Positions 1-9,194 are shown, counted from the stretch's first letter. The stretch is 25,000 nt of DNA from Actinidia chinensis (GCA_009663005.1 CM018906.1:19758105-19783104); one strand, 5' to 3'. Made by a program: numbers and translations. The notes: generated by a model from the sequence alone, not told the origin.

Positions 1-28
1 CAAAAAACTGAAATAAACCAAAAAAGTT

Positions 29-325
29 CACTACAAGAAATTCGGTCATCGGTGACGAATTAAATTCATCTCAAATTGCATGTTTTTCCTCTAAAATAGT
101 ATATATGATAAAACTAGTGACAATTATTTTCTCGGCAAAGGGTTGTCACAAAAAGTCCCCAAGTGACAACTTTTTTATTTTCATCATCTATAGTGATTGT
201 TTTATTACGAATTTATTTGTCACTATACTGAATGTTTTTAATGATCAATATTTTTTACCATTGGACATATTTTTTGTCACAGTTAATCATTTCGTCACAA
301 ATAGTTGCGAAGAAAAAAAAGATGG
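29..325 (+). mobile_element. CACTA (En/Spm-like) transposon left end
   Basis: The segment opens with CACTACAAGAAATT at 29-42, which fits the CACTACAAGAAA terminal inverted repeat typical of plant CACTA transposons. It is followed by subterminal motifs of the GTGAC / GTCAC type in both orientations (for example near 50, 113, 145, 161, 218, 277 and 293), as expected for transposase-binding subterminal arrays of this superfamily. The sequence TTCATCATCTATAGTGA near 179-196 recurs near 2189 and 9230, linking this end to the flanks of the LTRs further on. No transposase coding sequence is visible. A 3-bp target duplication could not be confirmed. The family call rests on the terminus plus the motif array; the rest is inference. 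Confidence 0.6.
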
Positions 326-1000
326 TGTAATGCTCTTTCGTCCACGATTTAAATGTCCGTAATTTATGTTCCGGGTTGAGCTATTTTGGGCCGACCCATT
401 ATTATATTGGGCATTAGTCATATGAGTTATGTTTTATTTATTTATTGATCCATGTATGTTCGTAGATATAATTGATATAGTTTTGGCCGATGTGCCATGT
501 GGGTTTGTGAATTTATTTGTTGGCTATAGATTTGTTAGGCCCAATAGGAATAAGTGGATGTGTTTTGTGTTTGGTTATATGTGGTTACACCATAGCAAGC
601 CATTTGAAGCTTCTCCAATACTCTTCCTCCTTTCCCCCAATATAGCCGACACTTCTCTCCTCTCACTTTCGTCTTTTCCCTTTCTCTCTCTTTTGTTGAG
701 ACCCAAAGAACTTCGGCCAAAGAACGCCATTTCTGTGACTTTTCGGCAACATCCGGCCTTCGGCCAAAGCATAAAAATTGACACCTCTTCGATGCTCTTC
801 AATTTCAACGATTGGAATTCCGATAGGCTCCATTTTTTGGATCTCCGTTTTTTCAAAATTCCGTTATTTCTTCAATAGGTAGTTTGATATTAATATTAAT
901 GCCATATATCTTTTTATTATTATGACTATAATAGATGTAATTTTTTTTAGAATAACATTTTCGTGGATATTTGGTTCTAGAAAACATAAAAAATTGCCTG

Positions 1001-1230
1001 TTTAGGCAAACATGGTATAAATATGTTGGGCGCTTCATAATGCTACCACGTTTTTGATGAAATATTTGTGAGAAAAAATGGATTGATTTCGGGATAATGA
1101 AGTTATGTTGTTTAGGCAAACCATGGTATAGCCTTCATATGCGTACCACGTTTTTTGATTGAATATTTGTGAGAAAAGGGATTGATTTTCGGGAATAATG
1201 AAGTGATGTGTTTTGCAAACCATGGTATAG
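1001..1230 (+). repeat. ~105-bp tandem duplication inside the LTR
   Basis: Units beginning TTTAGGCAAA(C)CATGG start at 1001 and 1111, and a partial third at 1211. Each carries GCGTACCACG-like and TTGTGAGAAAA segments. The downstream LTR has only one unit, at about 7769-7873, so the duplication arose in this copy after the two separated. Confidence 0.8.
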
Positions 1231-1831
1231 CTCCCGGAAATTTGTTTTATCTACACTCCTTGTGTGGTGGCCCTCATTCCGGTGTTTAGAGTGTGTGACA
1301 TTGGGGTTGGCCCTATTGCATTAAGCCTTTGGCTAGTTACATTGCCTTGGTGGCATCATCATTGCACTTCATTCCTTTTCTTATTTTAGAGATGGTATAA
1401 CGTTTTTATAATATTATCTACTAGCCGGCGTGCTTAATCAAACAATAAAATAACTTTCAGTGAAAAAGATAAGGGCAATGGCCCGGTCTTGAGTAACCGT
1501 ATGCGGGTCATTTTGAAGATGTCCTTTTGAACTTAGTTTCATTTGAAATCCATTTTTGTACTTAAGTGGAAGCAGCCTGTAATCCTTTTTGTCAATTTAG
1601 AACCTTAGAATAGGTTTGAATTACTTGAGTACATGTATTTGTCTTGGGTATTTGCTAAACCCTTTTTATTCAATGTGTACGTGAACTCGTATTGAGGATA
1701 ATGTTATTCGGGCAAGGGAATAACCCATTTTTTATAGATATGTTTGTATTGGAACTTAGCCATCATGTTTACGAAATATCCAAAAGTGAAACAGCTAGTG
1801 GCCTAGTCAACCAGTTTTCAATTTGTGCTTC

Positions 1832-1970
1832 TGAACCGGTTCAGTTTTGAAAATAGCTACTGATCTAGCCGACCCGGTTCAATTTTTTTTTCTAAACTGT
1901 TTCAGTTCAAAAATTGGCTACTGTGTTTTTTTTTGAACCGGTTCATTTTTTTTTTCTGAACCGTTAGTTT
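1832..1970 (+). repeat. GAACCGGTTC palindrome series in LTR
   Basis: TGAACCGGTTCA, a perfect 12-nt palindrome, occurs at 1832-1843 and 1934-1945, with degenerate versions at about 1871-1881 and 1961-1969, separated by T-rich spacers. The related LTR carries the same series at about 8894-9006. The reiterated dyad in an LTR could be a protein-binding site, but no function is shown by sequence alone. Confidence 0.7.
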
Positions 1971-2152
1971 AAAAAAAAATTTTTTTGGGAGGGGGTTAGG
2001 TTACCCTTTTCACTCTTGAACAATGTACTTTTCAAGGGTGTCCCCATAGAAATTCCCTTTAATTTATACTTATGTATCGGTTCCCCACGTAGAACCTTTA
2101 TGCATTTTTTGACTTGTTGACCTCGCACCCTGGGATGAATTTTGTGCGCGCA

Positions 2153-2866
2153 TCACCTATTGTGCTGTCTTATGACAAAATTTTTATATTCATCATCTAT
2201 AGTGACTATTATATGACAAAATATTTTATCACGCATTTTAACATATTTTTCGTCAACCAGCGTGGCTGAAATGATAAAAAAAAACTTTCTATCACCTAAA
2301 TTTTAAATCTAAAATATAGAAAATAGTAAGGTGAAGAAATTTTTTGTCACCTATAATTTCAAATTAATCAATTGGTGACCCCAGATTTTCACCAGAAATT
2401 TTTTAGGAAAACCTCGTTGGTGATAGAAAATTGCGTTAGTCTAAAATCTATATTATCAATCATGACTTAGTTTGAATCCAAATCTATCTCTCTCTCATCT
2501 ATGGCTCAAATCGATTTTAGTTTTATCCAAAACAGTTTTTTTTTTCAGATTTCACTTTAAATTATTTTTTTCCGCCGCAAAAATATCCTTTCATTCTCTC
2601 TCCTCTCATCACTTTCACTTTCTCATCTCCCATACCTCACTCTCTCTCCTCCCATCACGTTCACATTCAACCTTTTTAATTTTTTTCAATACCCCTTTAT
2701 CTTTTTTTAATTTTGCACTTTTCGATTTTTTATATAATAATTTGTTTGTTAAACTTTTGTAACCTCTTTATATTTTTGTTTACACCCTTGATTATTTTTT
2801 TTTTACTTTCACTTCCGAATTTTATATAAAAAAATATGAAAAATTATAATTTCTTTTACGCCCCCA

Positions 2867-2897
<31 letters not shown>

Positions 2898-3039
2898 AAT
2901 CAAGATTTTTAATATTTATTTTTAAATTTCGATGAGTTGATAGTTATACTGTTCTTTGGTTATGTGAGTCCTTTTCTTAATATCCCTTATTCTTTTTTTT
3001 TTTTACTTTCACTTTCAAAGTTTTTATATAAACAAAATC
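2153..3039 (+). mobile_element. CACTA-like AT-rich flank, first copy
   Basis: Directly after the LTR end comes TCACCTATTGTG, then GTCAC / GTGAC-type motifs (2171, 2290, 2345, 2371, 2420) like those at the window start, then CT-rich and T-rich DNA. The same order of sequence follows the downstream LTR at 9195 to about 10110. No coding content is supported; the 96-codon ORF at 2472-2762 translates low-complexity T/C-rich DNA. The copy ends abruptly near 3039, where sequence of an LTR 3' end begins. Confidence 0.6.
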
Positions 3040-3125
3040 CCTTGATCGGCTCCATGTAGGACGCTTTTCTGCATTCTTTGGACTTGTTGACCTCGCACCC
3101 TGGTATGAACTTGGTGGCGCGCACA
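3040..3125 (+). repeat. Terminal fragment of the true 5' LTR
   Basis: TTGATCGGCTCC near 3042, followed by GACTTGTTGACCTCGCACCC near 3081 and GGTGGCGCGCACA, matches the ends of the LTRs at about 2070-2152 and 9105-9194. It directly precedes the PBS, so this is the LTR end belonging to the internal region. Everything upstream in this LTR has been lost at a junction near 3039. Confidence 0.8.
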
Positions 3126-3128
3126 GAT

Positions 3129-3140
3129 TGGTAGCAGAGT
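3129..3140 (+). promoter_or_regulatory. Primer-binding site (initiator Met tRNA type)
   Basis: TGGTAGCAGAGT lies 3-4 nt downstream of the LTR end and matches 10 of 12 positions of TGGTATCAGAGC, the complement of the plant initiator methionine tRNA 3' end used by many gypsy and copia elements. It marks where minus-strand DNA synthesis would have started. Confidence 0.8.
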
Positions 3141-3631
3141 GGTCAGAGAGCATCTTTACTGGTTCATACCCTTGGTACTATGGTATCTTAGTGTCTAGTT
3201 GTTTCGCATGTGCATGTATGTTGCATACGGTTAAAATATTTGTAGATTTCTCAGTGAGCATGATATTTTTTTTTTGTGTGTGTCTAATTTAGCGATTGGT
3301 AATTAGATTTATTGGGCCAAGACTTATAAGTATATATATGAGGATTTCCTTGTTAGATTATTCGCTCGAGTACTAAAAGTCTCGTTGGTAAGTGTTGAAT
3401 ATTGATTGGTTGAAAGTATCATGGTGTTGCTGCATAGTGTTGATGTGATGAAAAAAAAATGTTTACTTGACTAAGTCTTTCTACCTATTGTTGAGTGTTA
3501 CATGCTTATGCGTATGTGTTACAACGCCCTTATGTGAGTATAACACGACAATTGCTAAGTGTTATATACATGCGATTATTTACACTTTTTGTAGTAGTTA
3601 AGTGTTTTGGCATGTTGCTATTTCGTATAGC
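3141..3631 (+). other. Retrotransposon untranslated leader
   Basis: About 490 bp between the PBS and the first gag-like ATG. No conserved coding signal is seen; it contains several short GTGTTA / AAGTGTT repeats between 3400 and 3620. Its position fits the untranslated leader where a packaging signal would lie, but none is recognised. Confidence 0.5.
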
Positions 3632-4128
3632 TATGCCGCCTCGCTTGAGAGAAGCGAAGGGGGCCAGGTCGTTGTTAGGGGGCCGAGCTCCATTCGAGCT
3701 AGGGGTCGAGAGCCAGCAGCCTAGGTAGGAGATTAGAGGTAGACTTGCTAGCTTCTACGCTCTTGGTAGAAACTACCGTTTGGAGGTTCGTACTTTGAAT
3801 CGAGGTGTCGGGGTTGGGTGCTTTGTGAAGCTGACCGGGCGCATTAAGGCCGGATATCGTTTGATGGATAGTGTCAGGTTTTGATATATCCTGGCATGGA
3901 TGGGATTAGTACTAATCGGCGATTATTGACTGATCCAGAGAAGAGGCACTATCACCATCCCTTCGGGGATTCCTGTGCTTGTGGGTGACCGTGGGATTCT
4001 CCGACATCATCTTTACATCATGGTGTAGAAAAGGTGTACCACCGGGGGGTGGTGGTACTTGGCCAGTTGTGGGCCGATGAGAAGGATGAGGGCGAAGCGG
4101 CTCTTGAAGAGCTCCCTCCTATTCCTGT
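3632..4128 (+). pseudogene. gag start and protease-linker remnant
   Basis: An ATG at 3632 begins MPPRLREAKGARSLLGG, resembling the MPPR start common in plant chromovirus Gag. The frame ends after about 32 codons. From about 3880 the sequence reads, across frames, like the aspartic-protease C-terminal part and linker that precede RT in Del/Tekay elements: a stretch equivalent to the conserved DVI.GMDWL block, then an IPGxP-like segment near 3970 and a YLA-like segment near 4055. Only about 250 bp separate the gag start from the protease tail, so the capsid, nucleocapsid zinc knuckle and protease active site have been deleted. The gag call from the N terminus alone is tentative; the linker is supported by its position and by collinearity with the following RT. 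Confidence 0.55.
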
Positions 4129-4985
4129 GGTAGCGGACGTCTTTCTAGAGGATCTACCAGGATTGCCGGCCTATTTTGGGATATTGAGTTCGGAATTGAT
4201 TTAGCTCTGGGCACGATGCCTATTTCGTACCTGCCTACTGTATGGCAACCAACAGAATTGAAAGAGTTGAAGACTCAGATTTGAAGATATGCTTAGCAAA
4301 GGATTCATTCGGACTAGGCTTCGCCGTGGGGGAGCACCCGTCTTTTTGCAAGAAGAAAGAGTTATTCATTGCGATTTGTGCATGCTTATCGCAAAGTTGA
4401 ACCCAAGTTACTATTAGAACAAGTATCCACTTCGAGGAGGATGAAACTTACTTGACCAACTCTGTGGGTTAAGTGTTTTCGGAGATCGATTAGATCGAGC
4501 TACCACAGTTGAGAGATCACGAGCAGGAATCTCAATACCGCTTTTCGTTCTCGTTGGGGACATACGAGGTCCTAATTATGCCTTTCAGTTTGACAAATGG
4601 GCCAGCGCTTTCAGGGATTTGATGAACTGTTCATCTTCAATCCTTTCTAGATCATTTCGTGATTGTTTGCATCGACGCCATCCTATCTAACTCGCCGACT
4701 CAGGAGAACATACACACATCTTCAAATGTTTTGCAACGTTAGATACCACCAACTTACGCAAAATATTTAAGTGGTGAGTTTTTGGCTACTAGAAGTCAAG
4801 TTTCTTGGCCATGTTGTTTTCAGGTGATGGAGTTGCAGTTGATTCTTCGAAGATCGAGCAGTTATGGATTGGCAAGTAACCGAAGAACGTCTTTGAAAGA
4901 GTCCATAGATAGTTTCTTAGGACTCGCGGGTTACTATCGACGTTTTGGTGGTCATATTTCTCATGTTTAGCGATGCGGATGACGA
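4129..4985 (+). pseudogene. Reverse transcriptase remnant (Ty3/gypsy)
   Basis: Recognisable blocks appear in the order expected for gypsy RT. DVFLEDLPGLPA is at about 4136-4171. An ELKELKTQI-like segment is near 4258, followed by KGFIRTRLRRGGAPVFL from about 4299, a YRKLN equivalent near 4389, an SEID segment near 4478, and a MPF.LTNGPALSG equivalent near 4578. The catalytic box reads VCIDAIL at about 4659-4685, where the family has F/Y-x-DD. The second aspartate is therefore alanine, which would abolish polymerase activity. Downstream, a LGHVV-like block (about 4804) and LAGYYRRFGG (4922-4951) mark the connection to RNase H. Frameshifts interrupt the domain many times, and in-frame stops are frequent. 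Identification as plant chromovirus RT is firm; exact edges are approximate. Confidence 0.9.
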
Positions 4986-5475
4986 GCTCACACTAAAGGG
5001 TATCAAAATTTGCTTGGGATGAAGCGTGTGAGTCAGCATTCCAACAGTTTAAACGAGATTGATGACAACACCTGTTTTGGTTATTTCCTACTAGAGAGTT
5101 GGGTTCGCCATGTATTGGTGATGCATCTGCATAATGGTTTTGGGGTGTTGCATTTTGATGTAAGAGGGCAAGGTTTAGCGTACGCTTCAACGCCATTTGA
5201 AACCCACACGAGAAGAACTATCTACTCACGTTTAGAGATCTCGGCAGCTGTTGTTTTTTTTTTGCTTTGAAGATTGGAGGCAATTATCTGGTATGGCGAG
5301 AAGTTTGAAGCTTTTCCGATCACAAGAGCCCTCAGGTACATTTTCACACAGAAAGTTGAATCTACATCAAGTGGTGGATGGAGTATCTAAAGACTAAATG
5401 ACTTTTGGAGTATTGTATCATTCGGGGAAGGCCAACTTGTGGCCGATGCCCTTAGTATGAAACCTCCGCAGCACC
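4986..5475 (+). pseudogene. RNase H remnant (Ty3/gypsy)
   Basis: The domain that degrades the RNA strand of the replication hybrid can be followed after RT. A FAWDEACESAFQQ-like stretch lies at about 5008-5050. A DAS motif with the first catalytic aspartate is at 5120-5128, followed after a one-base slip by HNGFGVLHFD. A YAST segment (equivalent of YASRQLK) is near 5181 and a SRLEISAAVVF segment near 5227. An IWYGEKFEAFPITR equivalent starts near 5288. A YHSGKANL-VADALS equivalent ends the domain near 5456. The conserved D of the T/SDH motif near 5320 is not preserved in the frame that fits best. Frameshifts separate most blocks, so this is a pseudogene. Confidence 0.85.
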
Positions 5476-6470
5476 CACGGTTTCTCTAAGCCATTCACGA
5501 GGAAGATGTTATATCAACTTGAGAGTTCGACCTTGGGTCATGGGAATGGGTCACCCTCTCATGCTACATTATTCACCATTAGTTGCCCGTCCGACACTTT
5601 TGACCCTATTACTAGAGGCACACATCTCACGAGGAGGCCGTTTTCTTTCGCGCCACCTGTTCTAGTGACAAGGCCATTGGATGGTGGATTTTAGTCCAGA
5701 TTCGGGTTTGAGGTTACCAGAATAGACCGTTTGTTCCGTTAGCCCTACACGATGACATTTTGAGTGATTTTCATCATTCCGATTAGCAGTGCAACCCAGG
5801 AGGCATGAAGATGTATCACGACTTAACGCTATTAGTATTGTGGAAGGGTTATAAAATGGCTGTTGCCGATTTTCGTATCTACACTACTTTGTTTGACGTG
5901 TCCCAGGTCAGGCCGACACTAGTGACCCGCAGGTTACCTTCAGCACTAGAGATTCCGATGGAATGGGAGCACAATCACTATGGATTTTAAATCAACCACC
6001 GCACTTCCTAATCAACAACCCCCAACAGTCACTGTCATGTTCGTTGGGGTTATCATCGGTCGTTTGATTGAAGTTTGTGCACTTCCTTCTATTAGGATGA
6101 CCATTCAGTAGAGTCTTGGATATTGTAATTTTCGGGAGATTGTGAAAACTCAATGGCGTTTGTTCCAGTCTCCTTATTTTTTATCGTGATCTCATTTGTT
6201 TACTCTTTTGGTAGAGCCTTAGGTCGCCATGGGTACTACTTCAGCTTTTGCTTAGCACCACAATTTCACATCTGAAGACTTAATCCGATCATACGATTCA
6301 GACCTTAGAGGATATGTACGAGCTTGTGTCATTGATTTCAGGGGCAATTGGGAAGATCACCTTCCATTGGTGGAATTTGCCTACAACAACAGTTATCAGG
6401 CGAGGCATTCAGATGGCAAAAAACCGTTGAGGCCTTGTAACGGCCGACCTTGAGATCAGCATTGTGTTGG
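5476..6470 (+). pseudogene. Integrase remnant (Ty3/gypsy)
   Basis: The HHCC-type N-terminal finger is visible from about 5769: HHSD, then a PGGMKMYHDL equivalent of the HPG.TKMY block, with the later Cys pair degraded (LFDVSQV in place of C..CQ). The core begins at EWEH near 5962; after a frame change the ITMDF box retains the first catalytic aspartate near 5979. The second box, normally SDRDP, reads as FYRDL near 6185, so that aspartate is tyrosine. The third box reads SDHTIQTLEDM near 6286, with aspartate for the catalytic glutamate. GNWEDHLPLVEFAYNNSYQ (about 6341-6397) is intact. Two of three DDE residues are therefore replaced. The order and motifs make the domain call secure. Confidence 0.88.
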
Positions 6471-7056
6471 ACCAAAGTTGGAGCAGCATCCGCTTTTGTT
6501 CCTGGCTTAGTCCAAGAGATACCAAGAAGTCAAAGTTATCAAGAAGAGATTAGTTACTGCTCAGAGATCGTCAGAAGTGTTACGCTGATCGCGCAGACAC
6601 CTATCTTTTTAATGTTGGAGCCCACGTGTTTCTCAAGATCGCACTCACCTCGTCGAGACTTGATGCGTTTTGCGGAAGAGCGGAAGTTATCCAACACCGC
6701 TTTTTCATTGGACCGTTCTAGATTTTGGATCAAAGTTGTGAGGTACCTATCTTTGGCCCTCCCACCTCAACTTTTGGGTGTTCATCCTGTGTTCTAAGTG
6801 TCTAATATGTTAAGAAGTAAGCAACCGGGATCCTTCACATGTTTTGGTGATTGGACCGAGTTTGGCCTGCGATCAGATGCTTCATACCGAGAAGGGCAAC
6901 CGATTCGGATTCATGAATTGAAAATCGACACGTCATACGGGGCAAAAAGATTACTATGTGAGAGTGCTTTGAAGCACCATAGCGTCGAAGACTCGACTGG
7001 GAGACGCGTTTAGAGACTAGATCACGTTATCCTCATCTTTTTGTGGATTGAGGTTT
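6471..7056 (+). pseudogene. Integrase C-terminal and chromodomain remnant
   Basis: After the core, the sequence follows the chromovirus integrase tail. There is an LVQE segment near 6507, an EPTCFSRSHSPRR stretch near 6617 matching the GDHVFLKISPRRG block, a RFAEERKLSN stretch matching the RFGKRGKLSPRFIGPF block, and ALPPQLLGVHPVF at about 6757-6795. A second part (about 6840-7056) reads TEFGLRSDASYREGQPIRI and then a VEDS segment, corresponding to the ILD...W..H..EEATWE region of the Tekay/Del chromodomain, a reader of histone marks that targets integration to heterochromatin. The end of the ORF falls just before the PPT, as in intact relatives. Frameshifts near 6800 and 7010 break it. Confidence 0.8.
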
Positions 7057-7082
7057 GTTTTAAATTCCGGGACGGATTCTTT

Positions 7083-7091
7083 AAAGGGGGG
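7083..7091 (+). promoter_or_regulatory. Polypurine tract
   Basis: AAAGGGGGG is followed by TAGAA and then the 3' LTR start TGTAATGTCC at 7097. This is the usual position and composition of the plus-strand primer in Del/Tekay elements, whose 3' ends typically read GGGGGGTAGAATGTAA. Confidence 0.85.
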
Positions 7092-7207
7092 TAGAATGTA
7101 ATGTCCGGTATTTATTTTTGGGCTTGAGGTATTTTTGGGCCGACCCATGATTTATTATTGGGTATTAGGTCTATGAGTTGTTTTTTTTTATTATTGGGCC
7201 ATGGATG

Positions 7208-7225
7208 TTCATATATATATATGAA
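7208..7225. repeat. 18-nt AT palindrome in LTR
   Basis: TTCATATATATATATGAA reads the same on both strands. It lies about 110 bp inside the LTR and could serve as a TATA-type core element or be a simple repeat. The corresponding site in the upstream LTR (near 460) has decayed. Confidence 0.5.
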
Positions 7226-7394
7226 TATAGTTTTGGCCTGGCCATTTGGGTTTTTGAAATTTACTTTGTTTTGGGGCTATGTATTTGTTATGCCCAATAA
7301 GATAGTGGAGGTGTTTTGTGTTTGGGTTGTATATGTGTTACACCATAGCAAAGCCATTTGAAGCTTCCCCAATACCTCCTCATTTCCCCAACAT

Positions 7395-7460
7395 AGCCGA
7401 CACTTTCTCTCTCCCTCTCTCTCTCACTTTTTGGCTTTTCCCTTTCTCTCCCTCCTTTGT
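7395..7460 (+). promoter_or_regulatory. Pyrimidine-rich LTR segment, possible leader
   Basis: CT-repeat-rich sequence following AGCCGACAC is conserved at about 645-695 in the other LTR copy. CT-rich tracts often lie near transcript 5' ends in plant LTRs. The start site itself cannot be fixed here. Confidence 0.3.
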
Positions 7461-8893
7461 TGAGTAGCCCTAAGAACTCCGGCCAAGAACGAATTTTCGG
7501 TACTTCTCTGTGACAGTCCGGCCTTCGGCCAAAGCACGAAAGTTGATCACCCACCTCTTCAAAGCTCTTCGATTTCATCAACTGATTGGAATTCGATAGG
7601 GCTCCGTTTGGATCTTCGTTTTTTCAAAAATTTGGTATTCTTCAAGAGGTAGTTTGATATGTATTAATGCCATATTATCTTTATTATTATGACTAGAGAT
7701 GTGATTTGTTGTTAGAATAACCTTTTCGTGGATTATTTTGGTTACTAAGAAAACATAAAAAAATTGCATGTTTAGACAAACCATGGTATAAAGCCTCATA
7801 ATGCGTACCACGTGTTGATGAATGTTTGTGGATACAAAATGGATTGATTTTGGAATAATTGAAGTTATGTTTTATGTCCTTGATCCATTTTTGATGTTTA
7901 GTTGCTTGTAGATACCTTCCATATTTGAACAACTAAGACGTTAGAGACTTTTTTGGTGATTGATAGTTATTAAATTGTGATATTGAAATGTTGGAGTCTT
8001 ATGCACTTTTAATTATTATTATTCACTTGATGTATTATTATGTATGCTTTGAGTATTGGATATTGGTTATGGCATTGAGCAGGACCCTATCATAGCATCA
8101 TTTGCCTTGTCGGCTTTTTACATAACATTGGATGGGATACAATGATGGAAGTTAAACTCCCCTAGGGAGGGGTACCAAGGTTAAAAATTCGGATGTGGGG
8201 TGTGGTTGTGAGGAAAAGGGCGATGGCCTCCCTAATAAACCTTCACTCAAATCTTTACTCGGTTAGCCTCTCGGGGATTGTTTTATCTACACTCCTTGTG
8301 TGGGTGGCCCATATTCCCGGTGTTGAGAGTGTTGTGTGCATTGGGGTTGGCCCTATTGCATTTATCCTTTGGCTGTTACATTGCCTTGGTGGCATCATCA
8401 TTGCACTTCATTCTATTTTCATGATTTTAGAGATGGTATGGGCCATTTTTAACAATATTATTCTACTAAGAAGAAGCCGTCCGTACTTAATCAAACAAAT
8501 AAAATAACTTTCAGTGCAAAAGGATAGGGCAAGGGCCCTGTTTTGAGTAGATTGTATCAGGTCATTTGAAGATGTCCTTTTGGACTTAGTTTCATTGAAG
8601 CCCAATTTTGGTCATTTAATGAAGACATGTAAATCCTTTTGGTATTTAAGAACCTTAGAATAGATTTGAATTAACATTTACTTATTGTTATTTGTGTTGG
8701 GGTAATGCTAAAAACCCTTTTTAATTTTTTATTCAATATTAAGTGAACTCGTATTGAGGATAAGTTATTCGGGCAAGGGCATGCCCCTTTCTAATAGATA
8801 TTGTTTTGTATTGGACCTTTAGCCCATCATTTGACGAAATTAACCAGTGAACAGACTATGACCTAGGTGAACGTTCAATTTTTTGCTTCTGAT

Positions 8894-9006
8894 CTGAACC
8901 GGTTTCAGTTTGGAAATAGGCCTACTGATCTAGCTGAACCGGTTTAATTTTTATTTCTGACCGGTTCAGTTCACAAATCGCTCCTATTTTTTTTGAACCG
9001 GTTAAG
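8894..9006 (+). repeat. GAACCGGTTC palindrome series, second LTR
   Basis: Degenerate copies of the TGAACCGGTTCA dyad are at about 8894-8906, 8935-8944, 8958-8969 and 8994-9003, collinear with the set at 1832-1970. The first has one extra T and the second ends TTTAA, so the dyads have drifted between copies. Confidence 0.6.
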
Positions 9007-9194
9007 TTCAAAAAAAATATTTTTCATTAGGTTCCCTTTTCACTCTGAACCTATGACTTTTCACAACGGGTGTCCCACGTAGGACATTCCCTTTATTTAA
9101 TACTTATGATCAGTCCACGCAGGACCCTTTCTTCCTTTTCTGCATCTTTGACTTGTTTGACCTCGCCCCCTGGTAGAATTTTGGGGGCACGACA

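Larger units (their letters stand above)
326..2152 (+). mobile_element. Chromovirus LTR, upstream copy (solo-like)
   Basis: This is a diverged copy of the LTR at 7097-9194. Matching landmarks include the GGGCCGACCCAT motif near 388, the pyrimidine-rich stretch near 650-690, the CATTGCCTTGGTGGCATCATCA block near 1341, GAACCGGTTC palindromes near 1832-1945, and the terminal CCTCGCACCCTGG block near 2120. It begins TGTAATG at 326 (about 23 bp then interrupt the match) and ends GCGCGCA at 2152. No PBS follows it, only CACTA-like DNA, so it behaves as a solo LTR rather than as the 5' LTR of the adjacent internal region. Relative to the downstream copy it lacks about 400 bp and carries an extra tandem unit. 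The several ORFs of 60-150 codons inside it are not conserved as protein between copies and I treat them as chance. Confidence 0.75.
3040..9194 (+). mobile_element. Ty3/gypsy chromovirus (Del/Tekay-like), degenerate
   Basis: This degenerate plant LTR retrotransposon has, in order, a fragment of 5' LTR (3040-3125), PBS, untranslated leader, gag/protease remnants, RT, RNase H, integrase, a chromodomain-like C terminus, PPT and 3' LTR. The domain order PR-RT-RH-IN defines Ty3/gypsy, and the C-terminal motif set after integrase matches the chromovirus group. The interval between the LTRs is about 4 kb, shorter than is usual for this clade, mainly because gag and its zinc knuckle are almost absent. 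The 5' LTR is reduced to its last ~85 bp. Frameshifts and stops occur throughout, so the copy is dead. Confidence 0.9.
7097..9194 (+). repeat. Chromovirus 3' LTR
   Basis: It starts TGTAATGTCC right after the PPT and ends GGCACGACA before the CACTA-like flank, giving about 2.1 kb with TG...CA ends. It is collinear with 326-2152, except that the section at about 7875-8275 is missing from that copy. A pyrimidine-rich leader-like stretch is at about 7395-7460 and an AT palindrome at 7208-7225 is a possible TATA-type element. The ORFs inside (for example 8193-8507) are not preserved in the other copy. Confidence 0.85.

Noticed and set aside
429..878. 149-codon plus-strand ORF and overlapping minus-strand ORFs at 535-856
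   Set aside because: They lie in LTR sequence; the matching region of the other LTR (about 7158-7600) does not keep the frame, and no domain is recognisable.
2472..2762. 96-codon ORF rich in S, L and F
   Set aside because: It is a translation of T/C-rich low-complexity DNA in the CACTA-like flank; the second copy does not preserve it.
8193..8507. 104-codon ORF with hydrophobic stretches
   Set aside because: It lies inside the 3' LTR; the equivalent in the upstream LTR is broken by deletion and indels. Apparent membrane segments come from T-rich codons.
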